Assembly (NCBI GenBank): GCA_017398655.1
Contig: JAFQFI010000016.1
Span: 1 to 56,729, forward strand
Direction of reading: 5' to 3'
DNA length: 56,729 nt
DNA from: Clostridia bacterium
GTDB taxonomy: Bacteria > Bacillota > Clostridia > Christensenellales > UBA1242
Positions within the stretch are counted from its first letter, which is position 1. Every line of letters starts with the position of its first letter. A model generated the notes under the pieces. It saw only the letters and a list, made by a program, of their open reading frames with translations. It was not told the origin of the DNA and did not search any database. The translations under genes and the position numbers were made by a program. Shown in pieces: positions 9,142-17,615 of this stretch.

Positions 9142-11508
9142 TTAATTTTTCTTTTTGTTTAATAATTTTTGCATTTTTTTACTTTCAAAAAACATTTCAA
9201 ACAATTTTTTAAGCATAATATAAATAAAGTAAACAACAACTGTTGAAATTAAAACAAAAGCAAAGTTTTTTGCTGTTAACTCTGTATAATTGAAAAATTC
9301 TGGAGGTATTATAAAGAAAGCTAAAGCACAAATTAGTAATAAACCAAAAGAAATTATAGATCTAAATTTGTCAAGAGGTAAACATAAGTTGAGTAATACA
9401 GCAAAAGCACCAAAAGTTACACAATAAGAAACCATTGTTGCTAAAGATTCTATATTGCCAATAATGCTACAATATATATAGCATGCCATTGCAGATAAGA
9501 AAAGTGTTAAAGCTGCAGGCAATGCTTTTGAAGTTAAGCTTGCAATAAAGGTTCCTTTAATTCTGTCATTGTTAGGTTGAAGAGCTAAGAAGAAAGACGG
9601 AATTCCAATAAACAATGTTTCCCACAACAAAATTTGATTTGCTTGAAGAGGATAAGTGTAAGATGGAGCTATTAAAACAAAAATTGTTAAAAACATTGTA
9701 AAGAAGGTTTTTGTTAAAAACAAAGAAGACGCTTTAGAAATATTATTAATAACCCTTCTACCTTCCTCAACAATTTTTGGCATAGCAGAAAAGTTGTTTT
9801 CAAGCATAACCAAATTACTTGCACTTCTTGTTGCCTCGCTTCCACTTGCCATAGCAATAGAACAATCTGCTTCTTTTAAAGCCAAAATATCATTAACTCC
9901 ATCGCCTGTCATAGCAACCTTATTGCCAGCAGCTTTTAAAGCTTTAACAATAATGCATTTTTGTTCTGGGGTAACTCTTCCAAATATATTATATTCTAAG
10001 GCAGCTTTTTTTACTTCACGCTTATTCATACCTTCTAAACTAATGCATTTATCGGCATCTACAACACCAACTTTTTTAGCAATACTACTAACAGTGTCAA
10101 CATTATCACCAGAAATAATTTTTACAGCTACATCATTTTTGTTAAACCAGTCAATTGTTTCAATTGCATCTGGTCTAATATTATCTTGAATTGTAATAAT
10201 AGCAATCGGCTCGCTATCAATTTCAATTTCTTCTTTTTTAATTTTATGTTTGTTTTGGCACAACATAACAACCCTAAAGCCATCACTTGTAAAATCTTTT
10301 ACAGTTTGTTTAACTTCTTTAGATAGGTTTTTGCTTACAAATTCTGGAGCACCTAAAATAAAAGTTCCTGTTTCTTTTATTGTAACAGCAGAGTATTTTC
10401 TATCACTGCTGAAAGGTACAATACCATCAATTTCTGCTTTTCTTGTTCCAAAATATTCTTTCATTGCAAATTGAGTGTGATTACTAACAGTAATTGCACT
10501 CATATACATTTTCATTATATTAGTTATATCTTCTTGACTTGCGTTTATAGGAATAACATTTGTAACTGTCATTGTTCCATCTGTAATTGTTCCTGTTTTA
10601 TCTAAACACAAAACATTTGCTCTTGCCAAAGTTTCAATGCTGTATAGGTCTTGAACCAAAGTTTTTCTTTTTGCAAGTTTTAAAACACCAACAACCAAAG
10701 AAACGCTTGTTAATAAAAACATACCAACAGGCATCATACCTATAATAGAGCCAGATGTTTTTATAATGCTATCTGTTAAATTAAGTGTTTTGTATGCATC
10801 TATAAAGGTAAGAATACCAAGAGGAATAAGTAAAATACCAATAGTTTTAATAATAAAGTTTAATGTTTTTAAAATGTCACTTTGATTAGATTTAAACTCT
10901 CTTGCTTTTTTGATAAGTGTTGAAGAATATGTTTCTAAACCAACTTTAATTGCTTGAGCTTTGCAATTTCCACTAACCACAAAACTTCCACCAAGCAAAG
11001 TGTCTCCGGGAAGTTTTTTAACCGGGTGGCTTTCTCCTGTAATTAAACTTTCGTTTGCTTCAATAATTCCATCAATTACAACACAATCGGCACAAATTTG
11101 TTGACCAGATTCAAAAAAAACAATGTCGTCTACAACAATTTGATTTGTATCTATTAATGTTTCTTCGCCATTTCTTATAGTTTTTATTTTTGCTTCAAAC
11201 ATTACAGATATTTTATCAACCATACGCTTTGCTCTAATTTCTTGAATTAAACCAATAAGAAGGTTTGCTCCAAAAATTAAAAGAAAAGCCAAGTTGTTAA
11301 AGCTATTAACTGCAATAAGCATACCTGCAATTATAAAACATATAAGATTAAACCAAGTACATATATTGCCTATAAAAATTTGAGTATAAGTTTTAGAAGT
11401 TTTTGTAAGAGTGGTATTAATTTTACCTTCTTTTTTTCTTTCTTCTACTTGCTCTAAATTTAAACCTTTTTCAAAATCAATTTCGTTATTAAGTGTTAAG
11501 TTTTCCAT
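9142..11508 (-). CDS. Cation-transporting P-type ATPase, CtpE/Exp7-like
   Basis: This 788-residue pump has the actuator motif TGES (157-160), the phosphorylated Asp at D303 in DKTGT, and the hinge motif GDGVNDILALKEADCS. The fourth membrane helix has MMPVGM around P260. This, with the DILALKEADCSIAMASGS string, is typical of the CtpE/Exp7 subgroup, members of which are linked to Ca2+ uptake in mycobacteria; the ion here is inferred, not shown. About ten membrane helices are visible. The ATG follows a TAAAAT box by 7 bases and no ribosome binding site is seen, so the mRNA may be leaderless. It is divergent from ttcA. Confidence 0.88.
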   Translation of the reverse strand: MENLTLNNEIDFEKGLNLEQVEERKKEGKINTTLTKTSKTYTQIFIGNICTWFNLICFIIAGMLIAVNSFNNLAFLLIFGANLLIGLIQEIRAKRMVDKISVMFEAKIKTIRNGEETLIDTNQIVVDDIVFFESGQQICADCVVIDGIIEANESLITGESHPVKKLPGDTLLGGSFVVSGNCKAQAIKVGLETYSSTLIKKAREFKSNQSDILKTLNFIIKTIGILLIPLGILTFIDAYKTLNLTDSIIKTSGSIIGMMPVGMFLLTSVSLVVGVLKLAKRKTLVQDLYSIETLARANVLCLDKTGTITDGTMTVTNVIPINASQEDITNIMKMYMSAITVSNHTQFAMKEYFGTRKAEIDGIVPFSSDRKYSAVTIKETGTFILGAPEFVSKNLSKEVKQTVKDFTSDGFRVVMLCQNKHKIKKEEIEIDSEPIAIITIQDNIRPDAIETIDWFNKNDVAVKIISGDNVDTVSSIAKKVGVVDADKCISLEGMNKREVKKAALEYNIFGRVTPEQKCIIVKALKAAGNKVAMTGDGVNDILALKEADCSIAMASGSEATRSASNLVMLENNFSAMPKIVEEGRRVINNISKASSLFLTKTFFTMFLTIFVLIAPSYTYPLQANQILLWETLFIGIPSFFLALQPNNDRIKGTFIASLTSKALPAALTLFLSAMACYIYCSIIGNIESLATMVSYCVTFGAFAVLLNLCLPLDKFRSIISFGLLLICALAFFIIPPEFFNYTELTAKNFAFVLISTVVVYFIYIMLKKLFEMFFESKKMQKLLNKKKN

Positions 11509-11593
11509 AAATTATATTTTATCAAATTGAATAAAAAATCAAAACCCTTTATACATATTTTTAAAAAAAACTTTAAAATATTACATATTTAAG

Positions 11594-11599
11594 TATAAT
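11594..11599 (+). promoter_or_regulatory. -10 box for the TtcA-like gene (leaderless)
   Basis: TATAAT ends 8 bases before the ATG. A weak TTTAAA at 11572-11577 would be the -35 with a 16-base spacer. No Shine-Dalgarno sequence lies between. Confidence 0.6.
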
Positions 11600-11607
11600 A
11601 TAGTTAT

Positions 11608-12480
11608 ATGGAAACTTTAGAAGAATATAAGCAAATTGAAAGAAGCATTATAAAAAGGTTTAGAAAAGAAATTTTTGGACCTTTTGTTAGAGCTATAAAA
11701 AAATATGAAATGATTGAACCCAACGATAAAATTGCTGTGTGTATTTCTGGTGGAAAAGATTCTATGTTGCTTGCAAAATGTATGCAAGAGATATTAAGGC
11801 ATGGAAAGATGCCTTTTGAACTTGTCTTTTTAGTAATGAACCCGGGATACAATAAAGAAAATCACGAAAAGATATTGCAAAATGCAGAAAAATTGAATAT
11901 ACCAATAACAATTTTTGAAACACAAATTTTTGATGCTGTAAAAGAAATTAAAGATTCTCCTTGCTACTTATGTGCAAGAATGCGTAGAGGGTATTTATAT
12001 TCAAAAGCAAAAGAATTGGGTTGCAACAAAATTGCTCTTGGTCATCATTTTGATGATGTTATAGAAACCATTTTAATGAGCATATTGTATGGTGCAGAAA
12101 TGAAAACAATGATGCCTAAAGTTATAAGTCAAAATTTTGAAAATATGGAACTTATTAGACCCCTTTATTTTGTTAAAGAAGAGCACATTATAAAATGGGC
12201 AAAATATAATAATTTAGATTTTATAAGATGTGCTTGTAGATTTACAGAAAACTTAGAAAACGACGATATGGCTTCAAAACGCTTAGAAATGAAAAAACTT
12301 ATTAACGAACTTAGAAAAGTTTATGAAAATGTAGATATCAACATAATGCAAAGTGCCCACAATGTAAACTTAGATACTTTAATAGGTTATAAAAAAGACG
12401 GCGTTGAGTATGATTTTTTAGATTTGTACAACAAAAGAAAACAAGAAAAAATAAAAAAAGATAAAAAAGAGGATAAATAA
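11608..12480 (+). CDS. ttcA: TtcA-family tRNA thiolation enzyme
   Basis: This 290-residue protein belongs to the PP-loop ATPases that thiolate tRNA (TtcA makes 2-thiocytidine at position 32). It has the ATP-binding SGGKDS near residue 47, the paired cysteines PCYLCARMRRG near residue 116, a later CAC (near residue 208) that can complete an Fe-S site, and GHHFDDVIETIL. The N-terminus METLEEY is as expected for this family and supports this start although no binding site precedes it. TtuA-type enzymes are the main alternative. It is followed after 2 bases by a methyltransferase-like gene. Confidence 0.82.
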   Translation: METLEEYKQIERSIIKRFRKEIFGPFVRAIKKYEMIEPNDKIAVCISGGKDSMLLAKCMQEILRHGKMPFELVFLVMNPGYNKENHEKILQNAEKLNIPITIFETQIFDAVKEIKDSPCYLCARMRRGYLYSKAKELGCNKIALGHHFDDVIETILMSILYGAEMKTMMPKVISQNFENMELIRPLYFVKEEHIIKWAKYNNLDFIRCACRFTENLENDDMASKRLEMKKLINELRKVYENVDINIMQSAHNVNLDTLIGYKKDGVEYDFLDLYNKRKQEKIKKDKKEDK

Positions 12481-12482
12481 AA

Positions 12483-13460
12483 ATGAGTACAAGACCTTTT
12501 AATATTTTTGAATTTGGTGCAAGCAGTGGCAATGATGCAGAGTATGTAGTAAAGTTAATAAATTCTAAAACCAGCAATTTTCATTATACTGGTGTAGAGC
12601 ACCCAGATTCTTTTCCAAATAGTAAAATAGAAATTCCACAAAGATTATTAGCTCAAGGTATTTCTGAAAGCAAATTTGAAATAAAACCACAACTATTTGA
12701 AGAGTTTACACCATTACAACAAAAAGCAGATTTAATAGTTGCTTCAAGATGTTTATCATTTTGCGAAAGTGGCAAATTTGAAACCTTTATGTCAAATATT
12801 GCAAAATCGGTAAATGACGGGGGTGTATTTTTAGGTGATATTTATTTAAGTGCTATGGGGCACTCTTTTACAGATTATACAATTGATAGAGTCACATCTT
12901 TGTTTGATGGAACAGCTAAAATTGCAACACCAGAAAAAGAAATTCCTATTTTTGATGGATTTAATGTTAAAATTCAATTAACTTCAAACCAACAAATGAT
13001 TCATTTTGTAGCACAAAAAACTGGTTGCGAAGGTGTGGATTTTAGCACAGCTACATTAATAGACAAATCAAACCCTAATGTTATTGCAAGTCAAATTGCA
13101 TATGGAGATATATCTAAAAGCGAAAGAGCAAGAGCCGACAGGGGGGACTGGAATAAATACATTGATTTATATAAAGGTGTTAATTTGGGCCGACCACTTA
13201 TTACAAGTTATTTTGAAAGTGAAGAGGGGCTATCTTTTTTAGACAATCAAATAAAAGCAATACAAGGCGAAGAAACAGCAGATTTTATCACTGAAGTAAA
13301 AACCGAACAAACAGCCGAAACAGGAGAAACAGAAGGATTATCTCCAGAAGCAATGAGGGACTTAGAGGTTTTTAAAAAGTGTGAGGAATATAAAACACCT
13401 GAAGCCCACGAACAAGATAATGCTCCTGTTTTAACAATTACAAATACAGATATAGAATAG
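12483..13460 (+). CDS. Putative SAM-dependent methyltransferase-like protein
   Basis: The N-terminal 160 residues look like a class I Rossmann methyltransferase: EFGASSGND at about 10-18 in place of the GxGxG loop, an acidic residue after the second strand (GVEHPD), ADLIVASRCLSFCE as the fourth strand, and AKSVNDGGVFLGDIYL as the fifth. The remaining half is unrecognised and ends in an acidic, Glu/Thr-rich tail (about residues 260-325). AGAGG overlapping the end of the ttcA-like gene and the 2-base gap suggest coupled translation. A role in tRNA modification is tempting but unproven. Confidence 0.55.
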   Translation: MSTRPFNIFEFGASSGNDAEYVVKLINSKTSNFHYTGVEHPDSFPNSKIEIPQRLLAQGISESKFEIKPQLFEEFTPLQQKADLIVASRCLSFCESGKFETFMSNIAKSVNDGGVFLGDIYLSAMGHSFTDYTIDRVTSLFDGTAKIATPEKEIPIFDGFNVKIQLTSNQQMIHFVAQKTGCEGVDFSTATLIDKSNPNVIASQIAYGDISKSERARADRGDWNKYIDLYKGVNLGRPLITSYFESEEGLSFLDNQIKAIQGEETADFITEVKTEQTAETGETEGLSPEAMRDLEVFKKCEEYKTPEAHEQDNAPVLTITNTDIE

Positions 13461-13468
13461 ACAATAAA

Positions 13469-13515
13469 AAAACATATCAACATTTTCTAAACTTTTGTTG
13501 ATATGTTTTATTTTT
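13469..13515. terminator. Bidirectional terminator
   Basis: The 14-bp stem AAAACATATCAACA/TGTTGATATGTTTT with a 13-base loop is followed by T. It separates the convergent methyltransferase-like and TetR genes. Confidence 0.85.
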
Positions 13516-13527
13516 TTAATTAATAAA

Positions 13528-14115
13528 TTAGTTAAGTTGTTTTACAACACAAGCACAAAGGTCATCAATTAACAACTTTGCATCTTCACTTTCATAGTCA
13601 TAATCGCCGTCAACTTCTTCTGTTAAAGTACCAATTACACCATTATAAGCAAAACCAATGGAAATATCATCAATTTTAAATAATGTACCTTCTTCTTCAC
13701 CCTTTTCACAAATGTGAGTAAATAATGCCATAATAACTTCTTTAGATTTATAAAGCATTTCTGTAATTGTGTCTGCGTCTTCTTCTGTTAAGAAAGGTGC
13801 ATAGTTATCTAAGAAGGTCCAAGGCATTACCATCCAGAAGTTCGCTTTCATTGTAATGATAATTGCTTTAATGAAAGTTTTTAAACTTGCTCTAAAGGTT
13901 GTGACTTTAAATCCGTTGGCAAAGAATTTAATCATACGATTAAGATAAAAGATGATACTGTTAAAAACCATTTCATCTTTACTTGAAAAATATTCATAAA
14001 TTGTGCTTTTGCCCATACCACATCTTTTAGCAACTTCTGATAAAGTTATTGATTTGTAGTCCACACGGTCGTTAAGCATTCCAAGAACTTCTTCGTAAAT
14101 TAATTCTTTTTTCAT
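13528..14115 (-). CDS. TetR/AcrR-family transcriptional regulator
   Basis: The 195-residue protein has the TetR N-terminal helix-turn-helix: ITLSEVAKRCGMGKSTIYEYF at about residues 23-43, followed by SSKDEMVF. The C-terminal ligand domain is unlike any I can name. AAGGAG precedes the ATG. The gene is divergent from pyruvate kinase with about 175 bases between. It may regulate itself or that promoter, but I could not find a clear operator because the spacer is almost pure A/T. Confidence 0.88.
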   Translation of the reverse strand: MKKELIYEEVLGMLNDRVDYKSITLSEVAKRCGMGKSTIYEYFSSKDEMVFNSIIFYLNRMIKFFANGFKVTTFRASLKTFIKAIIITMKANFWMVMPWTFLDNYAPFLTEEDADTITEMLYKSKEVIMALFTHICEKGEEEGTLFKIDDISIGFAYNGVIGTLTEEVDGDYDYESEDAKLLIDDLCACVVKQLN

Positions 14116-14290
14116 TATAAACTCCTTAATTACATAAAATTATATATAAAAAAAATATATTTGTAAAACAAAAAACTCAAAATCTGTGAAAAATAAAGGA
14201 TTTTATAAAAAATTATTCTAAAAAAAGTAGATAATTATTTTAAAAAAATATATAATAAAAGTATCAATTTATAGAAGGATATTGTGTATT

Positions 14291-15700
14291 ATGAGAAAAA
14301 CAAAAATGGTTTGTACAATTGGACCATCGACCGATGGGTACAATAATATTGTTAAACTTTTAAAAAACGGTATGAATGTTGCAAGGTTAAATATGAGCCA
14401 TGGCAATTTAGAAAGTCACCAAAAAACTTTAGACGCTGTTAAGCAAGCAAGAAAAGATTTAGGTGTGCCTTGTGCAATAATGGTTGATACTTGTGGTCCT
14501 GAGTTAAGAATAGGAACTTTTGCCGACCATCAAGTCACATTAACAAAAGGGCAATTATTTGTATTTTCTACAACAGAAGTAGTAGGTACAGCAAATGAAG
14601 TTTACTGTGGCTATCCTGCGCTACTTGATAGATTAAAGCCAAAACAAAAACTATATGCAAATAATGGTTTGTTAGAGTTTACAATTCAAAGAGTAGAAAA
14701 TGGCAAGATTGTTTGTAAGGTTGATGTTGGTGGAGATCTTAGCAACCACAAGAGTATTTCTATACCAAGAATTAGATTGCCTCTTCCTTTTATTAGTGAA
14801 AAAGATGAAAAGAATATTGAGTTTGCTGCAAAAAATGATGTTGAGTTTATATCAGCTTCATTTGTAAGTACTCCAGAAGATGTTAAAGAAATGAGAGAGT
14901 GCATTAAAAAATATGGTGGCAGACAAGAAATCATTTCTAAAATAGAAAGTGCTGAAGGTATTGCTAACCTTGAAAAAATTATTGATGTTAGTGATGGAAT
15001 TATGGTTGCTCGTGGCGATATGGGTACAGAAATTCCTATTGAACAAATTCCAGCAGTTCAAAAGAATATGATTGATAGAGTAATTCAAAAAGGCAAAAGA
15101 GTTATTGTTGCTACAGAAATGCTTGAATCTATGATTTATAAAAGAAGACCAACAAGGGCAGAAACTACTGATGTTGCTCAAGCTATTTATGACGGAACAA
15201 CAGCAACAATGTTGTCTGGAGAAACTGCATCTGGTCAATTCCCATTTGAAGCAGCTTCAACAATGGCAAAAATCATAACAGCAACAGAAAAGGTTATTGC
15301 TTATGATAAAGAAAAACCTACAATGAAGCACGAACATAAAAACTTAGATGCAATTTCATATTCTGCATGTGCTGCAGCAAAATCACTTAATGCAAAAGCT
15401 ATTGTTTGCTTTACAGACAAAGGCAAAACAGCAAAAATGATTTCAAGATTTAATCCTAAAGCAACAATTGTTGCAATTACTCACAACGAATTTGTTTATA
15501 ATGATTTAGGTCTTGCTTGGGGTGTTTGCCCAGTTATGACAAACGAATTAAATTCTTTAGAAGAAATGCTTGAAACAGCAGAAAAAGTTGTAAAAGATTT
15601 AAAACTTGCAAAAGCAGGAGATACAATTGTTGTTACTCTTGGCGTCCCTGCAAGTGAAAAAGGTACAACAAATGCAATAAAAATTACACAAATATCTTAA
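14291..15700 (+). CDS. pyk: Pyruvate kinase
   Basis: This glycolytic enzyme converts PEP and ADP to pyruvate and ATP. The N-terminus KMVCTIGPS, the substrate-binding RLNMSHG, the active-site lysine in IISKIESAEGI, MVARGDMGTEIP and the MLSGETASG motif are all present. The protein has 469 residues and lacks the extra C-terminal PEP-utiliser domain found in Bacillus Pyk. The ATG at 14291 is chosen over an upstream in-frame TTG (14282), since AAGGA at 14275-14279 fits the ATG and crowds the TTG. Confidence 0.96.
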   Translation: MRKTKMVCTIGPSTDGYNNIVKLLKNGMNVARLNMSHGNLESHQKTLDAVKQARKDLGVPCAIMVDTCGPELRIGTFADHQVTLTKGQLFVFSTTEVVGTANEVYCGYPALLDRLKPKQKLYANNGLLEFTIQRVENGKIVCKVDVGGDLSNHKSISIPRIRLPLPFISEKDEKNIEFAAKNDVEFISASFVSTPEDVKEMRECIKKYGGRQEIISKIESAEGIANLEKIIDVSDGIMVARGDMGTEIPIEQIPAVQKNMIDRVIQKGKRVIVATEMLESMIYKRRPTRAETTDVAQAIYDGTTATMLSGETASGQFPFEAASTMAKIITATEKVIAYDKEKPTMKHEHKNLDAISYSACAAAKSLNAKAIVCFTDKGKTAKMISRFNPKATIVAITHNEFVYNDLGLAWGVCPVMTNELNSLEEMLETAEKVVKDLKLAKAGDTIVVTLGVPASEKGTTNAIKITQIS

Positions 15701-15704
15701 AAAT

Positions 15705-15738
15705 AAAAAAGCCATATTTTTATGGCTTTTATTTTTTT
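15705..15738 (+). terminator. Terminator after pyk
   Basis: Stem AAAAGCCAT/ATGGCTTTT with a short loop, then a T run. Confidence 0.88.
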
Positions 15739-15758
15739 TATAAACCGTTATTTATTTG

Positions 15759-15795
15759 CAAAAAAAGTGAAAGTGTTTTTACACCTTCGCTTTTT
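15759..15795 (-). terminator. Terminator of the 165-residue membrane protein gene
   Basis: A nearly perfect 15-bp stem (AAAAAGTGAAAGTGT/ACACCTTCGCTTTTT) lies just past the minus-strand gene and reads into a T run on that strand. Confidence 0.75.
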
Positions 15796-15832
15796 ATTTT
15801 AAATTAATTTACGCATTTTTAATATATAAAAA

Positions 15833-16330
15833 TTATTTATTATCTGCAATTAAAGCAAAAACTCCAGATAAAGCGTATCCAATTGGAATAACTAAATATT
15901 CAGATAAATTAACAAAATCAATTTTTGTTATAGTTCCTGCAATTTCTACAGAATGATTGTTCATAAATAACAAAGAGAAAACAACAAATAAAATTGATAG
16001 TAAAAACATAAATAAACCAATTATCTTTTTTAGCCCAGTATTTTTTGCTTTTTTACCTTTAAACAAATCAACAAGAGATAAAAGTATTATTGCTGCTGTA
16101 AATGCAATTAAAAAACCTGCAATAATAGCACAAACAATTTTTAGAGTTGGACTATAATTTAATAAAGCAACAGATGTTTTGTTTGCTTCTGTAAATAAAC
16201 TAAATTTTGTATTATACCAAATAGTTGTGTCACCAATAGTTTTTGTTACATCAAAAATAGGTAAAAAGCAAATTACGCTTGCTGTCACACCCAAAGCAAT
16301 AGAACAAAGATTACATATTAATTTTTTCAT
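15833..16330 (-). CDS. Four-span membrane protein of unknown function
   Basis: This 165-residue protein has hydrophobic segments at about residues 7-25, 65-90, 103-124 and 143-162, with the first loop (about 26-60) containing polar residues and likely outside. A basic stretch GKKAKNTGLKK separates helices 2 and 3. I recognise no family. It is a single-gene unit with its own terminator and sits between pyk and the possible queuosine transporter. Confidence 0.7.
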   Translation of the reverse strand: MKKLICNLCSIALGVTASVICFLPIFDVTKTIGDTTIWYNTKFSLFTEANKTSVALLNYSPTLKIVCAIIAGFLIAFTAAIILLSLVDLFKGKKAKNTGLKKIIGLFMFLLSILFVVFSLLFMNNHSVEIAGTITKIDFVNLSEYLVIPIGYALSGVFALIADNK

Positions 16331-16480
16331 AATTTTATACCCTTAAAAATTTTTCTTGCTTCTATTTTACTAATAAAACAAAATTATGTCAAAAAAAATT
16401 AAAAAATCTGCAAGTTATGCACTTTTTTATATTAAATGTGTATAAATTAAAAAACATATTATTTTATAAACCATTAAAAT

Positions 16481-16509
16481 TTGACAAAAATTTTTTACTA
16501 TCATAAAAT
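16481..16509 (+). promoter_or_regulatory. Sigma-A promoter
   Basis: TTGACA at 16481-16486 and TAAAAT at 16504-16509 are spaced by exactly 17 bases, 31 bases before the ATG at 16541. Confidence 0.88.
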
Positions 16510-16540
16510 TATTTTGTTAATTTAATTTAGGAGAGATAAA

Positions 16541-17368
16541 ATGAATTGGTCTTCACTAATAGTATTTTTTGTTCTTGGAGTACTTGGATTATGGGTTGCC
16601 TATAGTTTTTTAAACAGAAAAGGTTTATATATCTTTTCTCTTTTAGCAATTGTTTGTTCTGCAATTATTTATCCGGCAGAAATGTTTTCTCAACCAATTG
16701 TTATGGGTACTGTTTTATTACCACTTGCATATTTGGCAATTCTTACTTGTTACAATAAATACGGAAAACAAGAAGCAATAAAACTTTTTGTTTCTGCTGT
16801 TATTGTGCAAGTAACCTTGTTTGTAGTTTATTTTTTACAAAACGCATATTTAGATGTTTCTTTTAAAACTCAAGTTTATTTAACTTGGGAAGGTTTGGGT
16901 TCAAGAATATTTAGCATTGTGGGTTTTGTTGTTGCTTGTGTTGTTTCAATTTTCTTTATGGAAAAAGTTGAACTTAAAACAGATAATCAAGCTGTAAAAA
17001 ATGCAGTATATCTTGCAATTGCTTCTGCAATAGATACAGTTATTTTTGTTTTATTTACTTACATTGGCTTACTATCTTTTGGCTCTATCTTACTTGTTTT
17101 ATTAATAAGAATAATACTTCAAACTTTAATTTGTGCAGGTCTTGGATATTTTGAAAAATTTTTAAATAGACAATTTGCTGTTAAAGTTGTTGACAATACA
17201 AAAGCAAAAACAGAAGAGAATAAAGAAGAAAACAAAACAGAAACTAAAACAGAAACTAAAACAAAAGATAAAGAAGAAGTTAAAGAAGAAAAATTAGAAA
17301 ACCCTGTAAAGCAAGAAACAAAAAAAGCAAAAGAAAATAATAAAAGTGAACATGAAGAAAAAGAATAA
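16541..17368 (+). CDS. Membrane protein, possible VUT/YhhQ-type queuosine precursor transporter
   Basis: The first 210 residues form about six or seven membrane helices. The segment ASAIDTVIFVLFTYIGL (about residues 161-177), ahead of a final hydrophobic pair, recalls the DT-F core motif of VUT/YhhQ queuosine-precursor transporters. The last 60 residues are a charged, low-complexity tail of Glu, Lys and Thr with tandem KTET repeats. AGGAGAG precedes the ATG. The presence of queH 8 kb upstream would fit salvage of queuine or a precursor. Transporters of other ECF-like families could look alike. Confidence 0.5.
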   Translation: MNWSSLIVFFVLGVLGLWVAYSFLNRKGLYIFSLLAIVCSAIIYPAEMFSQPIVMGTVLLPLAYLAILTCYNKYGKQEAIKLFVSAVIVQVTLFVVYFLQNAYLDVSFKTQVYLTWEGLGSRIFSIVGFVVACVVSIFFMEKVELKTDNQAVKNAVYLAIASAIDTVIFVLFTYIGLLSFGSILLVLLIRIILQTLICAGLGYFEKFLNRQFAVKVVDNTKAKTEENKEENKTETKTETKTKDKEEVKEEKLENPVKQETKKAKENNKSEHEEKE

Positions 17369-17392
17369 ACTATCTTTTAAAAAATTTTTCAC

Positions 17393-17420
17393 TTGACAAT
17401 AAAAAAATAAATTGTATTAT
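17393..17420 (+). promoter_or_regulatory. Promoter of tRNA-Val
   Basis: TTGACA (17393-17398) and TATTAT (17415-17420) are spaced by 16 bases, 48 bases before the mature tRNA. Confidence 0.8.
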
Positions 17421-17432
17421 TAAATAGAAAAA

Positions 17433-17464
17433 TTTAGGTAAAGTATTAAAGAACTTTGCCTAAA
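17433..17464 (+). other. Stem-loop in the 5' leader of tRNA-Val
   Basis: TTTAGGTAAAGT and ACTTTGCCTAAA form a 12-bp stem with one G-U pair and an 8-base loop, ending 4 bases before the mature tRNA. There is no T tract, so it is not a standard terminator. It may guide leader processing by an endonuclease or RNase P. Confidence 0.6.
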
Positions 17465-17468
17465 ATAT

Positions 17469-17544
17469 GGGCAATTAACTCAGTTGGTAGAGTGTCACTT
17501 TGACGTAGTGAAAGTCAGCAGTTCGAGTCTGTTATTGCCCACCA
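17469..17544 (+). tRNA. tRNA-Val (GAC)
   Basis: Acceptor GGGCAAT pairs with ATTGCCC, the discriminator is A and CCA is encoded. The anticodon loop TTGACGT gives GAC. The T arm has TTCGAGT. Confidence 0.95.
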
Positions 17545-17549
17545 AATAA

Positions 17550-17586
17550 AAAACCTAAACTTTAATCAGTTTAGGTTTTATTTTTT
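17550..17586. terminator. Terminator after tRNA-Val (bidirectional)
   Basis: The 12-bp stem AAAACCTAAACT/AGTTTAGGTTTT with a 6-base loop is followed by T. It also suits the convergent nrnA-like gene. Confidence 0.88.
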
Positions 17587-17615
17587 ATTAAAAAATTTTA
17601 TAATACAATTTTTAA

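Noticed and set aside
9794-10189. 131-codon plus-strand frame within the P-type ATPase
   Set aside because: Antisense to the conserved hinge region of the pump, with no ribosome binding site.
14858-15238. 126-codon minus-strand frame within pyk
   Set aside because: Antisense to the pyruvate kinase core; rich in Asn, Ser, Cys and Phe without any motif.
16381-16540. preQ1 riboswitch before the possible queuosine transporter
   Set aside because: There is no aptamer-like hairpin; the region is a plain promoter with a short leader.
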